DNA of 64,000 nucleotides, from positions 15,868,205-15,932,204 of the forward strand of contig NC_067206.1 in the NCBI RefSeq assembly GCF_026262505.1, given 5' to 3'. The notes under the pieces were generated by a model. It did no database searches. It saw nothing but the letters and a program-made list of their open reading frames with translations, and had not been told where the DNA came from. Shown here one piece after another: positions 54,301 through 63,380 of the stretch. This DNA comes from Trichomonas vaginalis G3. Taxonomy: Eukaryota; Parabasalia; Trichomonadida; Trichomonadidae. Both the position numbers and the translations under genes were made by a program. Positions within the stretch are counted from its first letter, which is position 1. Each line of letters begins with the position of its first letter.

Positions 54301-54879
54301 TAGTTTACGATGAAGTCATGACAAAGCATTTATGTTTAGTTTCGATGAAGTCTTGACAAAGTGTTTACGTTTATGTTTGACAAAGCATATACGATGAAGT
54401 CATAACAAAACATATACGATGAAGTCATGACAAAACATATACGTTTAGTTTCGATGAAGTCATAACAAAACATATACGATGAAGTCATGACAAAACATAT
54501 ACGTTTAGTTTCGATGAAGTCATAACAAAACATTTACGATGAAGTCATGACAAAACATATACGTTTAGTTTCGATGAAGTCATAACAAAACATTTACGAT
54601 GAAATACTTGTAAATGAAGTTTTATAAAGTATGATTGGAATTTATTTTTGCATTAATCCTGCTGTGTTGTCAAATGTCATGTTGTCAGTAATTTTAAGAG
54701 AAGTTAATTAACCTGGTAGCACATGGTAACATGGTAACACCTTCAGTTCTTCAAAAATAATTAATTATTGAATAACCTAAAAACCATCTACCTAAACATT
54801 ATTTTTAGTGTAAATTCACGAGGGTAGGAAAGAGGGTAGTTATCGGGTTAGATCTACCTTCTACCCGAAACATTATTTT

Positions 54880-55092
54880 GCTGAATTCAGCAACAAAATG
54901 AACGAGGTCAGGATGTATGTAAATACCTTTGAATTCATTCATAACGCCCTTAGTAAGCTCATAAAATGCTTGTTTTGAGGTTGAGCCACTTTTGGCTCGA
55001 CCGTATTCTTTCAACCAAAACTCAAGAATTTCCTGCATGAATTTTGTATAAAAAGCAACCGCCGGAATTCGGACTGTTGCTATATTCTTCAC
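54880..55092 (-). pseudogene. KilA-N-like fragment, copy 3, inverted (fossil)
   Basis: Same protein as copies 1 and 2 on the minus strand, located outside four inverted ~850 bp blocks rather than the two or three of the left arm. It shows that the entire super-unit, not only the short repeats, was inverted. Confidence 0.5.
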
Positions 55093-55336
55093 AAAACGCC
55101 TTATAATACTCTTCCCAGGACTTATTTTCCAACAACTTTCTAAAGTCTTTCCTAAACTGACTGACTGACTGACGGCACAAAGTGGCTTAACGAAAACATT
55201 AATATATAAAATTCATGAAAATTCATGAAAATTCATGAGGGTGAAAAAACAGGTGAAAAAAGAGGTGAAATCTCACCTCTTCACCTAAAATATATTTTGG
55301 GTCATTTACACTCATTACGATGAAATCATGACAAAA

Positions 55337-55436
55337 NNNNNNNNNNNNNNNNNNNNNNNNNNNNNNNNNNNNNNNNNNNNNNNNNNNNNNNNNNNNNNNN
55401 NNNNNNNNNNNNNNNNNNNNNNNNNNNNNNNNNNNN
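55337..55436. other. Assembly gap (100 N)
   Basis: Exactly 100 N, a placeholder of unknown real size. The link between the SF3 array and Polinton A-right is therefore unproven. Confidence 0.95.
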
Positions 55437-55440
55437 TTTT

Positions 55441-55500
55441 AAAAAATAAAACTTAAAAATTCATGTCTTACATTTTTGAATAATTTATTTTTTAATTCGT
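55441..55500 (+). promoter_or_regulatory. Shared promoter cassette before Polinton A-right
   Basis: TTCATGTCTTACATTTTTGA followed by ATTTATTTTTTAATTCGTAT. Matches 17490-17546 and, inverted, 12790-12853. Confidence 0.55.
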
Positions 55501-55608
55501 ATGAAAATGAGTGTCAAGACTAACGACGTTAAAAAATTGGGATTCACAAATGAGGAAATAAAGGATATATTAGAGGAGGCGGTTATGAAGTTAATAAATA
55601 TTATTTAA
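55501..55608 (+). CDS. Short first gene of Polinton A-right (35 aa)
   Basis: MKMSVKTNDVKKLGFTNEE, then helical KDILEEAVMKLINII. The sequence after the cassette matches the remnant at 10925-11022. Too short for a family; possibly a remnant of a longer gene. Confidence 0.4.
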   Translation: MKMSVKTNDVKKLGFTNEEIKDILEEAVMKLINII

Positions 55609-55659
55609 GAAATTGTCAAAAATTCGCGGAGTTTTTAAATGATTTGATTATGATGAAAA

Positions 55660-55965
55660 ATGAATAAAGATGATGTTATAAATTTCTTATATCCCACATC
55701 TGAAGAAGAAAAACCTAAAGAACCTGATGTTTTCCCTGAATATTATGAAGAACGGATTAAAGATGATGAATATGATGAAATTGAAAGACTGGAAAAAATA
55801 AGAGATGAAATAGATGAAAAAATTAAGGAATTAAGAGAAGTTGAAAAATATAATGAGAATGAAGTAGAGGGTTTAATGAATATCCCAGCTTCAGAATCAG
55901 AAGTTCAAAAATCTCATGAAGAAAGATATAAAAATTATTCTCAGAATCTAACAAAAATTTATTAG
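55660..55965 (+). CDS. Acidic coiled-coil protein of Polinton A-right (101 aa)
   Basis: MNKDDVINFLYPTSEEEKP followed by a long Glu/Lys heptad region (IERLEKIRDEIDEKIKELR) and ESEVQKSHEERYKNY. Counterpart in A-left is at about 10590-10868. Function unknown. Confidence 0.5.
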   Translation: MNKDDVINFLYPTSEEEKPKEPDVFPEYYEERIKDDEYDEIERLEKIRDEIDEKIKELREVEKYNENEVEGLMNIPASESEVQKSHEERYKNYSQNLTKIY

Positions 55966-55974
55966 ATGGTGAAA

Positions 55975-56607
55975 TAGAAAACACTTTCAGAAGAAGGCAC
56001 AAAATTTATTCATAAACATAAGTTACAATTTATTGACGATGGAGATTATCCATGTATATTACTTTCACCTCCTCTTGATTCTGAAAAATTCAAAAAAGCA
56101 CTGAAAAATGTAACATATGCAACAAATACGATTAAGAAAGAAGACCATGATATTTACACAAATTATTATTTAAATAAATGTACAGGTGTTGATAAAGTTT
56201 TTGATTTGTTAGATAAAATATCAAAAGAAACAATTGGTACATATAAAATTTTATGCGATTGTGGTTTCATTATTGAAGATACTAATAATGTTTCATATGA
56301 AAGAACAGCACCGAAGGAAGACGAAGTTGAAAGGTCTATACCATTCGTTATTAAGAATATAAAAGATATGAAAACTTATAAACATTATATTTATTCATTT
56401 ATTTCAGAAAAAATGGAAGCAACCCATAAAACATCATCTCATCATTTTATAGCTATTCATACATTCCTTTTCAAAGTTGTGAAATTAAATAAGACAGGAA
56501 TTAGATTTAATGTATCAGGGTACGCATTCTTGAGTAAATTAAAATGTATTCGTCACGTCGCAGATGATAAAAATTTATGTGTTCTTAATTCATTTTATGG
56601 ACTTTAG
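55975..56607 (+). CDS. Conserved gene upstream of PolB, A-right
   Basis: The open frame includes LNKCTGVDKVFDLLDKI, YKILCDCGFIIEDTNN, and RFNVSGYAFLSKLKCIRHV. A Cys pair (CDC) and two more Cys could bind metal. It lies directly before PolB on the same strand in both copies. No family recognised; the start is not clear. Confidence 0.45.
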
Positions 56608-56671
56608 CCCTGGACTTTAAAAAAAATAAACTTTATTTTTATTTATTTTTTAATTTTTTATTCTTACATAA

Positions 56672-59600
56672 ATGAACAAAAACGGAACAGCTAAAATGAA
56701 TGATAATCAAATAGAGCAGAAGGTAGAAGGTTATTTAAACGCTTCTATAACATTCCTGATGGTGTTAATCCTAAAACTCGTAGAAGTTATTTAAATGAAG
56801 CCATAGATGCATATGAAGGGTTTGACATTTCATCAGAAAGTGAGAGGTTAGCAAGAATGTTAAACGTTAATATTGATTTTTATTATTGTGACCCTCAACC
56901 AGAAGACGTAGACATAAAAGGTAGACTTTCCATTAGTGGAATCAATAATGATAGATCCAGAATTTGAAACAGTAAATATTTTATTAACACAGAGTCCATG
57001 TGGAAAACTTCACGCTGACAGAATTACAGACGTTGAAGCACTCACAGGATATAAAGTTTGCCCCTTTTGCAAAGAAGAAGTTATTCTATCCGTGATGACC
57101 AGAAAGGAAAAACCAAAGAAGATTTTTAAAACATTGTGAGAAATGTAAAGAAAATAATGGAAGATTAATTCAAGACGTTCAATTGCAAAACACACAACAA
57201 CCATATGCACCACATATCACGAAACAGAAGATATATCAATGGCTATTAGCACATAATTTGCAGGAATATTATAAACCAACAAGATATTATATTACTTTTG
57301 ACTTCGAAACATTAGAGACTAAAGAAGAACTTCAACTTTCTGAATGTGCAACTTTGAACGCTTACTTAAAACCATTTATGGTATCATCAACTGTCAAAAT
57401 AAAGCCGCAAACGGACTCTTTGAGTCCTGAAGGTCTTTCAGACCGAAGCGGCGAGGTCGTAGACCGTGATAAAACATTTACGAGGAATTTTTGCTTAACA
57501 TCAAGTGATTCTTTTATTTCTGATTGGATTGAGTTTTTATTTTCAACCTGTTCATTAGTTGCTAAATCAAATATTGAACAATATGAAGAATTAATGAAGC
57601 CGCAAACGGACCAAACGGCGGGGACTTTGTCCATACATTAAATGAAAACAAAAGGAAGCATTTAAAGAACTTTAGATGAGGAATTCAATAAAGTGAATAT
57701 CATAGGTTTTAATTCGGGAAAGTTTGATTTAAATTTAATTCTTCGTGATTTAAACACTGCAAAATGGAAAATAAAATCAATGCTGGGTTCATCTTCTCAA
57801 TTTAAGCAAATCATTGTAAAGAAAACAAACTGTCCATATGAATTAAGATTTATTGACATCAGAAATTATATAGCGGGTGGAACATTAGACCAATTCACTC
57901 AAGATTTCGGAAACAATAAATCACGTGTTAAATCCTTTTTCCCTTATCAATTCATCACGTGGGAAAATTACGAAGATGAATTATATAAAGGAACCATTCA
58001 CGAAAGATTCATTTTATTCAGCATTAACTCAAGAAACAATATCCGATTCAGATTATCAAATATATCTCAATGATGCTAAAAATTTTGAGAATAGATTAGA
58101 ATATTTTATTCATTATTGCAATAAAGACGTTGAAATTATGATTGACCCAATTGATAAAATTATTGAAGAAACATTTGTTTATAAAATTGACATGCTTCAT
58201 AATCTTTCTTTATCATCGAATGCATCAATGATTCGTTACGCGTTAGCATATAAGAACTTCAATCCTAACGAAACATATCCAGAAGAAGAAAATGTGGAAT
58301 CAAGTTTTGAATTAACGAAAAAGTATTGGAAATATAAAATTGAATCATATAAGAAACAAGATGAAAAAGCAGAAAGGGATACTAAAAACAATGTTTCAAT
58401 GGATGACTATCAATACTATCACGATTTAATCCTTTCATCTAAATGCAAAATGTGTGGTAAAGCGTTTACATATGCTAATAAACCAACATTGGATAGAATC
58501 GATAATGAAAAACCACATACCAAAGAAAATTGTCAGTTAATGTGTTGTTATTGCAATGTCGTAAAATCAAATAAAGATGAAGATGTTCAACGTTTAAGAA
58601 TCAATTTAAGAAATTATACATTAAAAAATAATTTACCAATGACTTTAGATTCAGTTGAAGCTTATCACATTCTCCGTAATGGAATTACTGGTGGTCTATC
58701 AAATGTTCAACATCGTGTTAATCTTAAAGGAATCACGCACATTAATAAACTTTCATATAATCCAGAAACTAAAACTGTATCAAATGAGGACACCACCAAC
58801 ATTATGACTCATTTCGTTGGTGTTGACTTTAATTCATTATATCCTTCATCATTTTCATCTAATCCTCATGATTTCATTCAATATACTGACCATAAAATGT
58901 ATATGCCGGGAAGATTGAATGGTGTTATCATTTGTGATACAGCAACAAAGAAAGCAAAAGCACTGGGAATATTAGAAAGAAAAATACTTTATTCGTGGCT
59001 GAAGTAAAGGGTCACATTGATGAAAAATACATTAATGATTACATAAACTTTTTACCAATAATAAGAAACTTAGATATTATCACAGATGAAAAAACAATTG
59101 GCAGTTTTATGTATAATTACATGAAATCAAACAATCTACCAGTTGACCAGAAACAGAGAAATTAACTCAGTTAGCATCAACACACAACCAATATCAACCA
59201 TTTTCTTCTTATTATCTTTGGTATCTAATAGACAGATTTCATTTTATCATTGATGATATTCAATCAATTTTAACATTTACGAAAAACACTTGTTTTAATG
59301 AATTTGCGAACGAATTTATGAACGAAAGACAAAAGGCTGAATTAGAAGGAAATAAAGGAAAAAGTTTATTTTGCAAGATTTCACTTAATGGATCATATGG
59401 TTACGATGCAATGAATACACAAAATTACGCAAAGACTAAAATAATGAATGCACAGAAGGCACGCGTTGCATGTATGTCAAATAAGTTTAAAAACATAAGA
59501 GAAATAGGTGAAGATACGTATCAAGTGATGCTTAAAGATAGATTTTATAGATGTGATACATGTTTACAAGAGGCATTCTTCACTTTAGATAACGCAAAAT

Positions 59601-60200
59601 ACTGGTATTTGGTTTTCATTTATGATTTTATGTATAAATGCATGAATGTTAATCGTTTTCATTTCATTGAAGGTGATACTGATTCATCTTATTGGGCAAT
59701 CGCTGGCGACCCAAATCTTCCTAACACTCAAGCATTTCAAGCAATTGTTACTGATAAACAATTTTATGATAAAAACATTTACAAATTCGCACCTTTTGAT
59801 TTCTTTTGTTTTAATGAGAAATTTAAACCTAAATTAAAGAATAAAGCTGAAGAAAAAGCACATGAGAAGAAGTTATTGGGTTTAGCAATTGAGAAACAAG
59901 GTGATAACATGGTTGCTTTATGCCCAAGTGTTATACATCATTCAACGTTCAATTGATGGAAGTGATTTTAAAAAGATTGCACAAAAAATGAAAGGAGTTA
60001 GTTTACGACAAAATAAACAATTAACACCTAAAAATTATTTGGATATAATAAATGATAAAGTGATATTTGATGGTCAGAATATTAATTTACAACTTAAAAA
60101 CGGGTCAATGACTCGCTTAACAATTGGTAAGACTGCATTAACAGGAGCACACACTAAGGCTGTGTGTTGTGAAAATGGATGTTGTATGCCATTTATTTAA
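56672..60200 (+). pseudogene. Protein-primed family B DNA polymerase of Polinton A-right (fossil)
   Basis: The start ATG follows TTTTTTATTCTTACATAAATG. Signatures in order: an N-terminal region with ESERLARMLNVNIDFYY; exonuclease I (TFDFETLET, ~57297); exonuclease II (NSGKFDLNL, ~57708); the HNH-like module (CKMC at 58444, CCYC near 58543); motif A (DFNSLYPSS, ~58823); motif B (ISLNGSYGY, ~59378); and motif C (GDTDSSYW, ~59672). Contains no mariner. Broken at roughly six places. Between copies the coding is very similar, so the two insertions are related and fairly young. Confidence 0.9.
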
Positions 60201-60204
60201 TAAA

Positions 60205-60279
60205 ATGCCACAGAAGAGACAAAAGGAACCGTTAATGATGTTTTTGATACTATGATTCAAAGAGGTGGGCACCCTTAAA
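60205..60279 (+). pseudogene. Remnant of the Gln/Pro-rich gene (fossil)
   Basis: Only the beginning (MPQKRQKEP) and end (FDTMIQRGGHP) of the 5227-5679 protein are recognisable. The middle is absent in this copy. Confidence 0.6.
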
Positions 60280-60302
60280 ACATTTATTTTATTTTTATAT
60301 AA

Positions 60303-61853
60303 ATGGATAACTCAGATTTAGAAAATTTAATTGATGATTTAGTACTTAATCAAAAATTTCTTAGTTATTATGATTTAAAAGCATATCTCCAAAAATATAA
60401 TAATAATATAACGGGTGATGATATGGAATATTATTATCCATATTATAAAAATGAAATTTTGAAATATCATGATAGAATAATTTCTAAAATTAAAGACAAA
60501 ATTAAAAATAATGAATATTCAAAGGGAAAAACTAAATCACAGCTTAAACAGTTGAAAGATTTCAAAAATAAAGTATTAACAGAAGAAGATATTGATGAAT
60601 TATATAAATTATATAATCCTGAGCCGCAAAAGCAAAAGGAGCAAAAACAAAAGGTGCAAAACACCCAGGCCCTTCAGACCATAAATGATGCACAAGCTTT
60701 AATTTATGATTCATTAGTTAAACCATATTCAGCCCGACTTTTAAATGAAGATCAACTTTTGGAATTCATCCTTCAACATAAACTCGAAGCGGGAAAGTAT
60801 ATTAAACCTTTATATACAGCATATTTAAAACAAATGAATAGAATACATCCAGAATTAATGAAGGAAGGAATGAATTCCAAAACTTCATCATCCAAAATCA
60901 AAGCAGATAAAATTAAACCACTTGCAACACCAAAACCTCTAACGACAGTACCTGCAACACCAAAACCACCTCCTCCTTCAGTTAATCCTTCATCATTCAC
61001 TTTATTATATCCATTTCAAACATTAAAGAAACAAAAAGATTTTAAAAAGGATTTCAAAATATTAAATAAACCAACTGACCCAAAAATTCAACCGTTAAAG
61101 GAAAAATTTGGTCGCCCTTCATTTGCACCATATCCATATTCATATGAAATCGATCATTTAGAATATTCAAAAGGAAACGTTACTTATTTATTTACCATTA
61201 ACATTAACACCAGATATTTATATTGCATTCCAGTGAAAGGGAAAACAGAACAGGAAACAAGAAGAGCTATTCAATACTTACTAGATCATGAAAGAGTAGA
61301 TAATATCAGGGGTGATGGTGATAAAGGATTTCAGGCAGCTATGACTCATTATTTCCCACAAATTAATTTTTACTTTTCATCCTCTCCATATACGTTTCAT
61401 AATAAAATAGTTGATGCGGTAATGAGAACTCTTAGAGATGCGTTAGGGGTTAACGGTCAGATATACTGGGATGGAAATCATGACTCCATCATACAACAGT
61501 TAGTATATTATTACAATAATACATGGCATAGAACAATAAACATGAAACCAGTGGAAATGAAAAATGATATTTCAAAAGAATGGGAATATATTAGAAAGCA
61601 AATGGAAAGGTTGAATGATGTTAAACGTGAACAAATTAATTCAGGACTCATGAATTTTAAACAAGGGGATAAAGTTTTGATTCATCTCGATTATGGAAAA
61701 ACTGATAAATCAATGACAAAAAGAAGACGAAGATTTGACACAATAGCTGAATTTGTTAGATATATTAACGGCAATGCATTAGTTGAGGTTGACAATAAAT
61801 TAATAGAAATTCCGATTTATTTTATTACTCCATTATATTTAAATAATATTTAA
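60303..61853 (+). CDS. Polinton rve integrase, A-right
   Basis: 516 residues, whole-looking, almost identical to 3613-5202 except in the Pro/Lys/Gln linker, where repeat-number differences occur (TPKPLTTVPATPKPPPPSV versus TPKPPTTVPPPSV). The same Asp triad is present (EIDHLEY, RGDGDKGF, KIVDAVM). Preceded by TTTATTTTTATATAAATG. Confidence 0.88.
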   Translation: MDNSDLENLIDDLVLNQKFLSYYDLKAYLQKYNNNITGDDMEYYYPYYKNEILKYHDRIISKIKDKIKNNEYSKGKTKSQLKQLKDFKNKVLTEEDIDELYKLYNPEPQKQKEQKQKVQNTQALQTINDAQALIYDSLVKPYSARLLNEDQLLEFILQHKLEAGKYIKPLYTAYLKQMNRIHPELMKEGMNSKTSSSKIKADKIKPLATPKPLTTVPATPKPPPPSVNPSSFTLLYPFQTLKKQKDFKKDFKILNKPTDPKIQPLKEKFGRPSFAPYPYSYEIDHLEYSKGNVTYLFTININTRYLYCIPVKGKTEQETRRAIQYLLDHERVDNIRGDGDKGFQAAMTHYFPQINFYFSSSPYTFHNKIVDAVMRTLRDALGVNGQIYWDGNHDSIIQQLVYYYNNTWHRTINMKPVEMKNDISKEWEYIRKQMERLNDVKREQINSGLMNFKQGDKVLIHLDYGKTDKSMTKRRRRFDTIAEFVRYINGNALVEVDNKLIEIPIYFITPLYLNNI

Positions 61854-61872
61854 TTTTTTTATTTCGTAAGAA

Positions 61873-62143
61873 ATGAGTGACAACGAAGCATCAAGAGTCC
61901 AGACAATGAATATAAAAAGAAACTAAACAGAATTAAATCAAAAATATGCTATTACAAAAAGAAGCCACAATGCGGTGGGGTTGAAAACGATAAAGAGAGG
62001 AAAGAAATAATCGAAAAATTAGAAACTTACCGTTCAATCCTTAAACTGAGTGAAGTAAAAATAAAAGAATTTAATAGAATAAATAAATTGATTGGAAGAG
62101 ATGAATTTAATAAAGATGAATTTTTAAACTCAATCCAAATTTA
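61873..62143 (+). pseudogene. Counterpart of the 3274-3495 gene (fossil)
   Basis: Starts MSDNEASRV behind TTTATTTCGTAAGAAATG and contains RKEIIEKLETYRSILKLSE. It appears broken. Confidence 0.45.
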
Positions 62144-62147
62144 ATTT

Positions 62148-62305
62148 TTATTCCTCTTTGACAACATCTCTCTTTCCATCATTACTGCATAACCACATTT
62201 TCTCAATTTTAGTGGTTTGTTATTTTTAACATGTTCTTGCATCATTTTTATCATTTCCTCCCTTGTTATGATTCGTGGTAAATTTTGAGCTTGTGGGGTA
62301 TTCAT
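62148..62305 (-). pseudogene. Counterpart of the 3085-3270 gene (fossil)
   Basis: MNTPQAQNLPRIITREEM, basic middle, different end from the A-left copy. Start context TTTTATCATAAATG. Confidence 0.45.
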
Positions 62306-62384
62306 TTATGATAAAAATAAAAATTTAAATTATGTCGTTTGCTCTTTTGGAGCTCAAGACTTTCAGTCCGTTCTAAAGTTTGAG

Positions 62385-62505
62385 ACAACATGACATTTTG
62401 ACAACAACACAGGAAATAAATGTTATCGTTTATGTTTTCATTAATGATTTTAGGTTATTCAATAATTAATTATTTTTGAATAACTGGGAAATAAATTTAC
62501 GTCAA
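62385..62505 (+). repeat. Module shared with the SF3 array
   Basis: ACAACATGACATTTTGACAA, then GGAAATAAATGTTATCGTTT and GGTTATTCAATAATTAATTA, closely match segments at 44745-44810 and 45575-45610 of the array. A piece of the SF3 element's repeat system is embedded in Polinton A-right. Confidence 0.7.
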
Positions 62506-62530
62506 ATATGCAATTTATAAAATCTTATGT

Positions 62531-62616
62531 CGACAGGCTACGTAGCACAGTGGTCAAAGGTGGTGTTATGGAGGGGTCAGGGTCTGTGGTTCGAACCGCG
62601 ACAGCGCCGTATTTTC
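62531..62616 (+). tRNA. tRNA-like Pol III unit or tRNA-derived relic
   Basis: A box TAGCACAGTGG (62543-62553) matches the consensus exactly, the B box GGTTCGAACC (62588-62597) is near-perfect, and TTTT follows at 62612. The T-arm can pair partly (CTGT with ACAG). Acceptor and anticodon stems are not convincing, so it is more likely a tRNA-derived element or pseudogene with a Pol III promoter. Confidence 0.45.
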
Positions 62617-62674
62617 TTATTTTCTTTGTTTGTCTTGTTTGTCGTGAATAAAAAGTGTCATAAAAGTGCTCTAT

Positions 62675-62748
62675 CTTCCACGGGAATAAATAAAAAATTT
62701 ACTTTATTTCTTCTTTATTTCTTCTTTATTTCTTTGTTCCCGTGGAAG
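62675..62748. other. 12-bp-arm inverted repeat
   Basis: CTTCCACGGGAA (62675-62686) and TTCCCGTGGAAG (62737-62748) are perfect inverses around a pyrimidine-rich loop made of three TTTATTTCTTC repeats. It lies downstream of the tRNA-like unit and may be part of the same small transcript. Confidence 0.55.
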
Positions 62749-62845
62749 AAGGGTTTTGCTGTTTTTTCTCAGCCGAAATCAATGATTTTTTCATTTTTGG
62801 AATCCTTAGCGAATGAGGAATCTTTTCTCTCGTGGAAGCTTTGAC

Positions 62846-62905
62846 CAAAAATATAATTTAGGTGAAGAGGTGAGATCTCACCTGTTTTTTCACCTGTTTT
62901 TATGG
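62846..62905 (+). other. Five-arm motif, GGTGA variant, in Polinton A-right
   Basis: AGGTGA (62860, 62868), TCACCT (62878, 62890), preceded by AAAAATATAATTT. The third right arm is not recognisable. No copy is seen at the equivalent place (~3057-3084) in A-left, so it was gained or lost between the copies. Confidence 0.65.
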
Positions 62906-62933
62906 TAGCAGTGAAATAAAATTTTGTTATCAG

Positions 62934-63116
62934 TTATTTTATCATCATTTTATTAAGTTCATCTTTAGTTAATAATTTGAATGGATTCGCTAATGTTCCA
63001 CCTTGAGTCACAACACTTACCCTGGCTAATTGTGAAGAACCTGGGATAAGTACTCCACGAAATGATTTCATTGGTATCATTAATTTAGAAATAGTTGGCT
63101 TAATTAATTTGGTCAT
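62934..63116 (-). CDS. Small conserved Polinton A protein, A-right copy (60 aa)
   Basis: MTKLIKPTISKLMIPMKSF, homologous to 2877-3056 with scattered substitutions. Start context TTTTATTTTTATCATAAATG. Unknown function. Confidence 0.6.
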   Translation of the reverse strand: MTKLIKPTISKLMIPMKSFRGVLIPGSSQLARVSVVTQGGTLANPFKLLTKDELNKMMIK

Positions 63117-63167
63117 TTATGATAAAAATAAAATTGCATAATTTAAATTTTTTTCTTTCTCATTTTC

Positions 63168-63302
63168 TCATTTTTCATTCTGTTTTGGTTTCAGCAACTT
63201 TTCAAGTTGTTGTCTTGTCAGTAACTTTAATTTTAACTTTGGATCAAATATTGGGTTTCCATCTTTATCTCTTCCAATAACACCATATGGTAGAATCTTC
63301 AT
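63168..63302 (-). CDS. Small conserved Polinton A protein, A-right copy (44 aa)
   Basis: MKILPYGVIGRDKDG, identical over most of its length to 2676-2825 and five residues shorter at the Lys/Glu tail. Start context TTTTATTTTAGTATAAATG. Confidence 0.6.
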   Translation of the reverse strand: MKILPYGVIGRDKDGNPIFDPKLKLKLLTRQQLEKLLKPKQNEK

Positions 63303-63380
63303 TTATACTAAAATAAAAATTTAAATTATGCTGTTTGCTCTTTTGGAGCTCCTAAAGTTTGTTTCACAAACATTGAGCGT

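Larger units (their letters stand above)
44276..55336. repeat. Higher-order array of 25- and 35-bp repeats
   Basis: The basic unit is ATGTTTTGTCATGACTTCAT plus CGTAT/CGTAA (25 bp), with a 35-bp variant that inserts AAACTAAACG. Units are grouped into ~810-850 bp blocks, each with a five-arm motif and a conserved TTACCATGTGCTACCAGG... block. Blocks form a ~3.53 kb super-unit (compare 44300-47830 with 47830-51300), then the whole is inverted after 51390. Frames inside encode repeating MFCYDFIETK-like peptides that are by-products of the repeat. Ends at an assembly gap. Confidence 0.9.

Noticed and set aside
44276-55336. Open frames encoding repeated MFCYDFIETKRICFVMTSSY peptides
   Set aside because: They are products of the 25/35-bp repeat, whose 60-bp sum is divisible by three. 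The same frames appear on whichever strand the repeat faces and have no independent start context.
62527-62844. 105-aa ORF crossing the tRNA-like unit and the hairpin
   Set aside because: Composition follows the pyrimidine-rich repeats, there is no homologue in A-left, and it overlaps two structured non-coding features.
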